A stretch of DNA of 6,067 bases, from positions 1-6,067 of the forward strand of contig CAIVFQ010000023.1 of the NCBI GenBank assembly GCA_903905285.1. Reading direction: 5' to 3'. The stretch's first letter is position 1. Each line of letters starts with the position of its first letter. Made by a program: the position numbers and the translations under genes. Shown here piece after piece: positions 1-5,882 of the stretch. Under the pieces are notes generated by a model. It was given only the letters and a program-made list of their open reading frames with translations, searched no databases and was not told the origin of the DNA. Source of the stretch: an uncultured Alphaproteobacteria bacterium (GTDB lineage Bacteria; Pseudomonadota; Alphaproteobacteria; Paracaedibacterales; CAIULA01).

Positions 1-1146
1 CAGCCCCTAATCTCCAAAATAGCCCACCTATGTAAAGATAATGGTCTTTCTTCGTCTTTTTCTGAGATCTCTCAACAATACTTAGAAGCCTTTGTTGAAA
101 GTATCCCTGCTTCTGTCATTTTTTTAGATACAGACTTTCGTATTGTTCATTTAAGTCCTCACTCAATGCTTTGGCTTAAAGCACACCTTCAAAAAAGACT
201 TGATGAAATACCGGGACAAGACCTGAAAGGTTTTTCTTTTGTAAAGCTTCTTTCCCCTTTGCCGCACCGTCTCAAGCTGGCATTAAACGCCAACTTAAAG
301 GGAAAAAGCAGTAAATTCGATTTAGAATATGTAATCGATCATAAAAAGGCTCGGTTTGTTCATTGGGAGTCTTTTCCTTGGTATGACGAAAATTCCCAGG
401 TCTTCGGAATTATGGTTTTCTTCAAAGATATTACCCATAAACAACAAATATTTTTTGCCAATAAAAAACTTCATCGGTGTAATGAAATGTTGGAAAATTT
501 CTCTCTTGTTTTTTCGCACGATCTTATTCAACCAACACGGCAGGCAGCAAATTTTTTAAGTATCTTGGAAGACTCTCTCATCGATCGTCATCAAACTGAT
601 GATTCCATAATTCATGCTTTAAAAGCTATTAAGAAGAGTTTGAACCAAGTTAGAACCATCAGTGAAGGGGTTGCGCTATACTGCAGAAATGGAGATCTAA
701 CAATTAATTCTGAATCTGTTTGTTTGAGTAGTCTTATTGAGGAAGTGAGAGAAAGTTGTTTAGATGATAGCGGATTTGAAATAAATATGTTGATTGATGA
801 AAAAGTTTTTCTACAAGCAAACCGCGTCACCTTATTGCAGTTGTTTCAAAATTTACTGACAAACGCTGTAAAGCACGATAATTCCTCTACGCCGGTTATT
901 ACCATATCAGGTGAGAAGAAAGATAACTTCTATGAAATTTCTGTTCATAACAAAGGTTTCTTCCGTTCAAAAATTAAGCCAAGCAAGCTATTTGATGCGT
1001 TTGAGTCTTCGGGGGTCGATGGGGCAGGTTTGGGTCTTATGATTTGTAAAAAAATTGTTACAGCCTATAAGGGAAAAATTAGTATCAAATCTTCCGTTGC
1101 AAAGGGAACAACAGTCCTTTTTAGTCTGCCATTGGCAGCTTTTTAA
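1..1146 (+). CDS. PAS-domain sensor histidine kinase (5' partial)
   Basis: This is the C-terminal part of a histidine kinase that autophosphorylates a histidine and passes the phosphate to a response regulator. The frame is open from base 1, and the residues before the first ATG (166) read as the start of a PAS domain (visible residues about 27-150, ending in FFKDIT), so the true start lies upstream of the window. The 381 visible residues then show a HisKA-type H-box, FSHDLIQP, with the phospho-acceptor His at visible residue 173 (bases 517-519). The HATPase domain follows, with N-box LFQNLLTNAVKH, F-box LFDAF and G2 box GAGLGL (residues 341-346). The G1 box is atypical: HNKGFF stands where a DxGxG-like motif is usual. 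No membrane segment is visible, so the visible part looks cytoplasmic; the missing N-terminus could hold more sensor domains. It converges with the response regulator gene, its likely partner. The family call is firm; the signal sensed is unknown. Confidence 0.9.
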   Translation, partial: QPLISKIAHLCKDNGLSSSFSEISQQYLEAFVESIPASVIFLDTDFRIVHLSPHSMLWLKAHLQKRLDEIPGQDLKGFSFVKLLSPLPHRLKLALNANLKGKSSKFDLEYVIDHKKARFVHWESFPWYDENSQVFGIMVFFKDITHKQQIFFANKKLHRCNEMLENFSLVFSHDLIQPTRQAANFLSILEDSLIDRHQTDDSIIHALKAIKKSLNQVRTISEGVALYCRNGDLTINSESVCLSSLIEEVRESCLDDSGFEINMLIDEKVFLQANRVTLLQLFQNLLTNAVKHDNSSTPVITISGEKKDNFYEISVHNKGFFRSKIKPSKLFDAFESSGVDGAGLGLMICKKIVTAYKGKISIKSSVAKGTTVLFSLPLAAF

Positions 1147-1832
1147 GCGGCCTCGGGAAGCTCCACCGTATCTGTCCAATATGTTAATGTTTGGTGCAGC
1201 TGGCTTTTGAATTCTTTGTAAGAAAATGATTTTCGAATAAAACCACTGGCTTGAAAATGATACGATTCGGCTTTATCTTCTGGGCTGATGCTGTTCGTTA
1301 ACACGATGACTGGTGTATCTTGCAAGTACCGCCGACGCTTAATATCTTTTAAAATTTCCAACCCTTTCATATCGGGTAAATGTACGTCTAATAAAATAAG
1401 ATCAGGTCGTGGAATTGTCGTAATGTCATCATTGCCCAAAGATCGGACGAAGTTCATGGCCAAATGGCCATCGGTCAAAGTCGATATATTTAGTTGTTTA
1501 GGAAAATCTTGTAAGGCTTTGCGCAATAAAAACTCGTCATTCGGGTTGTCTTCAACCAACAGAATATTCCAAGAATTTTTTGTTTGATTACTGGCGAACT
1601 TTAAATCTTGGTACGTTTCAAAAAAACACCCAATCTCAATCTTTAAAGCCTTTGCCATTTCAAACAGCAAACTAGCCGATATTTTGTTCGCTCCCTTTTC
1701 ATAACGTTGCAATTGTTGAATCGAGATGCCCAACAAAGAAGCAAGCGTTTTTAAGGGCCAGTTCATTTTAGAACGAAAAAAGGTAATCTTCTTACCCAAG
1801 AAACCATCTAAGTCATTTTTATCTAAGGCCAT
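1143..1832 (-). CDS. XRE-type HTH / receiver-domain response regulator
   Basis: A 229-residue regulator made of two recognisable domains. Residues about 13-70 form an XRE/Cro-type helix-turn-helix (core TLASLLGISIQQLQRYEKG, followed by an ISAS..FEMAKAL helix), which predicts DNA binding. Residues about 88-220 form a CheY-like receiver most like the Rcp1 group, with the acidic pair E94/D95, phospho-acceptor D149 in LLDV (bases 1386-1388), T179 and K201, so all the usual catalytic positions are present. Most DNA-binding response regulators carry the receiver first; here the order is reversed. The start ATG at 1832 has an AAGGGA Shine-Dalgarno-like sequence about 7 bases upstream and a perfect TATAAT further up. 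Its stop overlaps the stop of the convergent kinase gene. It is inferred to be phosphorylated by that kinase and to act on nearby promoters, possibly the divergent one; neither is shown by the sequence. Confidence 0.9.
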   Translation of the reverse strand: MALDKNDLDGFLGKKITFFRSKMNWPLKTLASLLGISIQQLQRYEKGANKISASLLFEMAKALKIEIGCFFETYQDLKFASNQTKNSWNILLVEDNPNDEFLLRKALQDFPKQLNISTLTDGHLAMNFVRSLGNDDITTIPRPDLILLDVHLPDMKGLEILKDIKRRRYLQDTPVIVLTNSISPEDKAESYHFQASGFIRKSFSYKEFKSQLHQTLTYWTDTVELPEAA

Positions 1833-1885
1833 TTTAAATTCCCTTACATTCGCTTGATGCGCCTGATTGTCCTCATTTTATTTCG

Positions 1886-1891
1886 ATTATA
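1886..1891 (-). promoter_or_regulatory. Candidate -10 box for the response regulator gene
   Basis: On the minus strand these bases read TATAAT, a perfect match to the sigma-70 -10 consensus. Transcription would start near 1879 and give a leader of about 47 bases with the AAGGGA ribosome-binding site near its end. There is no good -35 box at the expected distance (only A-rich sequence at about 1908-1915), so the promoter may be weak or activator-dependent. Confidence 0.45.
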
Positions 1892-1932
1892 GAAAGGTAA
1901 AATTTCTTTCTTTTTTAATGTGTTAGGTGTTT

Positions 1933-1938
1933 TATAAA
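1933..1938 (+). promoter_or_regulatory. Candidate -10 box for the oxidoreductase gene
   Basis: The sequence TATAAA matches five of six positions of the sigma-70 -10 consensus and would give a short leader of about 30 bases before the ATG at 1973. The -35 region is a pyrimidine tract with no recognisable TTGACA. An alternative weak pair further upstream is TTGTCC at 1867 with TATAGA at 1888, but its spacing of 15 bases is short. Confidence 0.35.
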
Positions 1939-1972
1939 GTGAAGAACTTCCCTCTGTCGAAACGATGTCTTC

Positions 1973-4900
1973 ATGAGCTTAACTTTAGGTTTTGGTCTCA
2001 ACTTTTCTGGTCTGTACGATCTTGGCCCCCAGAATGGTCTGATTCACCTTGACCAAGCGTTTACCACTTTTTTAAACGAAAGGGAACCTGTTTTATCAGA
2101 GCGCTATCAGTATGCATGCCAACAAGATTTAACATCATTGGAACAATCTGACCTTATGGTTACCTTGGCGCCCTGGGTTGAAGACTTTATAGGCGTCCTT
2201 TTTAACATTCGTAAAGCCATTAGTGATTTACAGACTGCCCATCATCAGCTGGCCCCTCTTATGATGGTTAAGCGGCAGTTTGTTCAACGGCTAGCTGTCA
2301 GAAAGTATCCGAATCCTTGTTTGGAAGATAGTCTTGGCTTTGATTTTAAGGATGAACTGTCGTTTGCGAATCAAGTTTTAGAATGGCAGGACCAAGATGC
2401 TTCCCAAAAATTGGAACAGGCGGCCCGTTATGCGGCCTGGGCAACGCTAACACCAGAAGGACAAAAACGTCATGGGCAGGGCGTATTATTCAAAACCCCT
2501 GTAAAAAGCGGCCCCCAGGCTTGTCTGATTCCTAATCTGACAAAGAATGAACAGGGTGCCTGGTGTTTGTCCGGCACTCACCAACGTGATCGAAAAGGAT
2601 TTAACCTAACCGATCCTGGTTTTAACAGAACGCAGGCCTTTGACCACAGCCATTATTGCATTCACTGCCACCCGCAGAATAAAGATTCTTGTTCCAAGGG
2701 GCTTAAGCCAAAAACTCCTTCAGACACTCCTCTGGCAGGGTGCCCCTTAGAGCAAAAAATATCAGAGATGAATCTTGCCAAGTCTAAGGGGTACACAGTG
2801 GCTGCTCTGGCAATTATTTGCATTGATAACCCGATGGTGGCCGCCACAGGACACCGAATTTGCAATGACTGCATGAAGGCGTGTATTTTTCAAAAACAAG
2901 AACCTGTTAATATTCCAGGGGTTGAAACGCAGATTTTAAAAGATGTGTTGAACCTGCCGTGGGGCTTTGAAATTTACAGTTTGTTGACACGCTGGAACCC
3001 CCTAAAATTTTCAGAGCGATTGCCAAAGTCAAACTCAGGGAAAGCCGTCTTAGTAGCTGGTATGGGCCCGGCTGGCTTTACGTTGGCCCATTACCTTTTG
3101 AATGAAGGGCACACTGTTGTTGGAATCGATGGGCTGAAAATTGAACCTTTACCTGATGATTTGAAAACTACGCCCATTAAGGATATCAACAGTTTGTATG
3201 AATCCCTTGATGAAAGAATTGTGGGTGGGTTCGGCGGTGTGGCTGAATATGGCATTACTGTTCGGTGGGATAAAAATTTCCTCAAAATCATTCGATTGTT
3301 ATTGGAACGACGTCATCGTTTCCTTTTGAAAAGCGGGGTGCGGCTGGGCGGTACTGTGACGATTGACCAGGCCTTTGACTTAGGGTTTGATCATGTGGCG
3401 TTATGCTTGGGGGCGGGCAGTCCTACCCTTTTGAACGTAGAAAACCATCTGGCGCCCGGCGTGCGCCAAGCGAGCGATTTTTTGATGGGTTTGCAGTTAA
3501 GTGGCGCATTCAAAAAGGAATCATTAGCAAATCTGCAAGTTCGACTGCCGATTGTGGTGATTGGAGGGGGGTTGACGGCTATCGATAGTGCCACAGAGGC
3601 CCTGGCTTATTACGCCAGACAGGTTGAGAAATTTTTCAATCGTTATAAGCGCTTGGTTGAATCGTTGGGTGTAGAAGCAGTCCGTCAAGATTGGAACCCC
3701 CAAGAACAGGTATTAGCTGATGAGATGCTTGGTCATGCGGTGGCCTTACAATCAAATTCGAACATTGCCACCAGTACGGTTGTTTACCGGCGGGCATTGA
3801 GCGATGCGCCCAGCTATCGCCTGAATGCTGAAGAGGTTGAAAAGGCTTTAGAAGAAGGTATTAGCATCCTTGATGAAGCCGTCCCTTTGAAAATAACCAT
3901 CGATGAATATGACCAGGCTGATGGATTGCTGGTCAATCATCAAGGAATGGAAAAACATATAAAGGCCCGAACCATTTTGGTGGCGGCGGGTACACAACCG
4001 AACACAAACCTTAAATACGACATAGGGGATCAAATTGTTTTAAATGGGGCAACTTTTCAAGCCATTGATGAGCAGGGGTTGAATGTTAATCCTGAGCGGT
4101 CGGCCAAGGCAAAAGACGTTCATGTGTTAATGCGATTTAATGAAGAAGGGCAAAGCGTTAGTTTCTTTGGTGACTTACATCCTTCCTTTTCAGGGAATGT
4201 GGTAAAGGCAATGGCCAGTGCCAAACGGGGTTATCCTATTGTGAGTCGTTCTGTTCAACGGTCGAAGCATGCTTTGAAAAACCCTGAAACGTTTTTGGGT
4301 GAAATGAATGCTTTATTCAATGCCCAGGTTGTGGCTGTTAACCGGTTAACGCCCACGATTGTTGAACTGTTGATCAAAGCCCCTCTGGCTGCTCGTGCCT
4401 TTCAGCCAGGGCAATTTTATCGATTGCAAAATTTTGAAACCTTAGCCGGCACCTCTAAAACAATGGAAGGGATTGCCCTAACCGGCGCCAGTGTTGATAA
4501 AGAGCAAGGCGTGGTGTCGTTAATTGTTTTAGAAATGGGGGGATCGTCAAACCTATGTGCCACCCTTAAATCTGGTGAGACTGTCGTGTTGATGGGCCCT
4601 ACGGGCACGCCCACTGAACTTCCACAAAATCAGTCAGTGCTGTTGATTGGGGGTGGGTTAGGCAATGCCGTTCTATTTTCTATTGGTCAGGCCTTACGCT
4701 TGAACGGATGTAAAGTCCTCTATGTGGCAGGATACAAAAAGTTAATGGATCGATTTAGAGTTGAAGAAATTGAAAAAGCTGCTGACCAAATTATTTGGTG
4801 TTGTGATCAAGAGCCTGGCTTTGTTCCCAATCGTTCCCAAGATTTAACATTTAAGGGCAATATCGTGCAGGCTGTGACGGCCTATGCTGAAGGCGAATTA

Positions 4901-5248
4901 GGAACACCTTTGGTTGATTTATCAGATGTGCAACGCCTTATTGTCATTGGGTCTGATCGGATGATGGCGGCCGTTGCAAAAGCCCGCCACGTTGATTGGA
5001 AACCTTACCTGAATTCTAACCATATGGGCATTGGCAGCATCAATTCACCCATGCAATGCATGATGAAGGAAGTGTGCGCCCAATGCTTGCAGGTGCACCG
5101 TGATCCCGTCACAGGCGTTGAAAAAGTGGTTTATAGTTGTGTTAACCAAGACCAGCCCTTGGACTGGGTTGATTTTAACCATCTTAATCAACGCTTATCT
5201 CAAAATTCCCTACAGGAAAAACTAACGGCTTTATGGATGGATCTGTAG
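1973..5248 (+). CDS. Fused NfnB/GltD-like and PyrK/NfnA-like Fe-S flavoprotein oxidoreductase
   Basis: A 1,091-residue, probably cytoplasmic redox enzyme in which two normally separate subunits are joined. Residues 1-225 are a mostly helical region I cannot assign. Residues about 226-345 resemble the GltD-type two-[4Fe-4S] domain, with cysteines 229, 232, 240, 257, 297, 300 and 304 and E318 at a position where this family can use a non-cysteine ligand. Next come an FAD site (GMGPAG, 363-368), an NAD(P) site (GGGLTAID, 531-538) and the closing FAD motif (FFGDLHPSFSGNVVKAMASAK region, 731-751). Residues about 781-1091 are PyrK/NfnA-like: PGQFYRLQ at the flavin domain, GGGLGNA (893-899) at the nucleotide site, GSDRMM (993-998), and a terminal cluster of C1029, C1035, C1038 and C1056. 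Such pairs move electrons among NADH, NADPH and ferredoxin; the exact reaction here is inferred. No in-frame start codon lies between the upstream stop at 1940 and ATG 1973, and no clear Shine-Dalgarno precedes it. It lacks the glutamate synthase large-subunit and pyrimidine-reducing domains, so GltB/D and dihydropyrimidine dehydrogenase are unlikely. Confidence 0.88.
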   Translation: MSLTLGFGLNFSGLYDLGPQNGLIHLDQAFTTFLNEREPVLSERYQYACQQDLTSLEQSDLMVTLAPWVEDFIGVLFNIRKAISDLQTAHHQLAPLMMVKRQFVQRLAVRKYPNPCLEDSLGFDFKDELSFANQVLEWQDQDASQKLEQAARYAAWATLTPEGQKRHGQGVLFKTPVKSGPQACLIPNLTKNEQGAWCLSGTHQRDRKGFNLTDPGFNRTQAFDHSHYCIHCHPQNKDSCSKGLKPKTPSDTPLAGCPLEQKISEMNLAKSKGYTVAALAIICIDNPMVAATGHRICNDCMKACIFQKQEPVNIPGVETQILKDVLNLPWGFEIYSLLTRWNPLKFSERLPKSNSGKAVLVAGMGPAGFTLAHYLLNEGHTVVGIDGLKIEPLPDDLKTTPIKDINSLYESLDERIVGGFGGVAEYGITVRWDKNFLKIIRLLLERRHRFLLKSGVRLGGTVTIDQAFDLGFDHVALCLGAGSPTLLNVENHLAPGVRQASDFLMGLQLSGAFKKESLANLQVRLPIVVIGGGLTAIDSATEALAYYARQVEKFFNRYKRLVESLGVEAVRQDWNPQEQVLADEMLGHAVALQSNSNIATSTVVYRRALSDAPSYRLNAEEVEKALEEGISILDEAVPLKITIDEYDQADGLLVNHQGMEKHIKARTILVAAGTQPNTNLKYDIGDQIVLNGATFQAIDEQGLNVNPERSAKAKDVHVLMRFNEEGQSVSFFGDLHPSFSGNVVKAMASAKRGYPIVSRSVQRSKHALKNPETFLGEMNALFNAQVVAVNRLTPTIVELLIKAPLAARAFQPGQFYRLQNFETLAGTSKTMEGIALTGASVDKEQGVVSLIVLEMGGSSNLCATLKSGETVVLMGPTGTPTELPQNQSVLLIGGGLGNAVLFSIGQALRLNGCKVLYVAGYKKLMDRFRVEEIEKAADQIIWCCDQEPGFVPNRSQDLTFKGNIVQAVTAYAEGELGTPLVDLSDVQRLIVIGSDRMMAAVAKARHVDWKPYLNSNHMGIGSINSPMQCMMKEVCAQCLQVHRDPVTGVEKVVYSCVNQDQPLDWVDFNHLNQRLSQNSLQEKLTALWMDL

Positions 5249-5252
5249 AACC

Positions 5253-5852
5253 TTATACCTTTTTCTCAGCAGTTTCTGGTAAAAACATGGCGTATTCTTT
5301 TTCGTCATCTTTGATTTCCGCGTCTGCGTACGATTCAAATTTTCTGAGAGCGGCTGTCGCAACAGTGAGAATTAACAGACTTAAGTTCAACTTGTTTTTA
5401 AGGTCCACATCGCTCACTCCATAAGCAAGGCCAGCTATTCCCGTGGTGGCAACACTGCATAGAAAAGAACCAGTTTTAAACCAACCTCTGGAAAAAAAAC
5501 AACAAATTGTTGAGCATTCAATATATCTCTTAGCCGCCGTACTTCTTGAAAGAACGGGGTGGTGTTTAGGATTGTAATCCTCTCTTTTTTTCTTGTCTCC
5601 CGCAGAATCTTCAGTCATTCCGCTTATTTGAGGTCTTGGGCTTTCTTCTGCAGATCCGTATGTTGTTATGCGAGCTGGTGGGGGAAACGGTGGATGAGCG
5701 CCTGTGGCATCATGGTCGATAATAACGTCTCTTAAGGGGAGGTGAGGGACGGCGGCATGCTCAACAATAAGACCCCCTCCGCCTAGTGGTTGATCGCCGG
5801 CGGTCCAACCCTCATTCGAAAATAATAATAATGCTAAAAATAAAAATATCAT
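5253..5852 (-). CDS. Hypothetical small membrane or exported protein
   Basis: A 199-residue protein of no family I recognise. It opens with a hydrophobic stretch (residues 2-11, FLFLALLL core) followed by small residues (WTAGD), which looks like a short signal peptide or anchor, although the usual positive charges before it are missing. Residues 20-105 are low in hydrophobicity, with a glycine run, a proline-rich PPFPPPAR segment and a charged DKKKRED stretch, and look disordered. Residues about 126-146 and 155-172 are two hydrophobic segments (around TTGIAGLAYGV and LSLLILTVATAAL) separated by a charged turn, suggesting a helical hairpin in the inner membrane. The tail is charged. The ATG at 5852 has AGAGGA eight bases upstream, which supports this start. 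It ends 4 bases from the convergent oxidoreductase stop. Length, ribosome-binding site and ordered domain layout favour a real gene. Confidence 0.65.
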   Translation of the reverse strand: MIFLFLALLLFSNEGWTAGDQPLGGGGLIVEHAAVPHLPLRDVIIDHDATGAHPPFPPPARITTYGSAEESPRPQISGMTEDSAGDKKKREDYNPKHHPVLSRSTAAKRYIECSTICCFFSRGWFKTGSFLCSVATTGIAGLAYGVSDVDLKNKLNLSLLILTVATAALRKFESYADAEIKDDEKEYAMFLPETAEKKV

Positions 5853-5882
5853 TGGTATATTCCTCTTTATGGATATACCAAT
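5851..5882 (-). promoter_or_regulatory. Inverted repeat enclosing the ribosome-binding site and start codon
   Basis: ATTGGTATAT at 5851-5860 and ATATACCAAT at 5873-5882 form a perfect 10-bp inverted repeat around a 12-base centre. On the minus strand the centre contains the AGAGGA Shine-Dalgarno of the small membrane-protein gene, and the last two bases of the repeat are the AU of its start codon. In RNA this would be a hairpin with the ribosome site in the loop and the start codon partly paired; in DNA it could be the operator of a dimeric regulator. Confidence 0.5.

Larger units (their letters stand above)
1833..1972. promoter_or_regulatory. Divergent intergenic promoter region
   Basis: These 140 bases separate the start codons of the response regulator gene (leftward) and the oxidoreductase gene (rightward), so both promoters and any shared operator should lie here. 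The region is AT-rich with a T-run around 1905-1917. No clear long inverted repeat was found by eye, so no operator for the HTH regulator can be named. Confidence 0.6.

Noticed and set aside
166..1146. Kinase gene starting at ATG 166
   Set aside because: The frame is open to base 1, and the translated residues before 166 form the first part of a PAS domain, so 166 is an internal methionine.
1288..1587. 99-codon plus-strand frame opposite the response regulator
   Set aside because: It lies entirely antisense to a well-supported receiver domain and shows no domain of its own.
1973..5248. Assignment as glutamate synthase small subunit or dihydropyrimidine dehydrogenase
   Set aside because: GltD-like domains are present, but there is no glutamate synthase large subunit nearby and no dihydroorotate-dehydrogenase-like barrel; the C-terminal half is instead PyrK/NfnA-like.
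5233..5424. 63-codon plus-strand frame overlapping the oxidoreductase end
   Set aside because: It is antisense to the membrane-protein gene for most of its length and has no recognisable features or ribosome site.
5850..5882. An upstream ATT start for the membrane protein that would add a Lys-Arg n-region to the signal peptide
   Set aside because: ATT starts are very rare and no ribosome site precedes it; the Lys-Arg codons are simply the AAG-AGG of the Shine-Dalgarno that serves ATG 5852.
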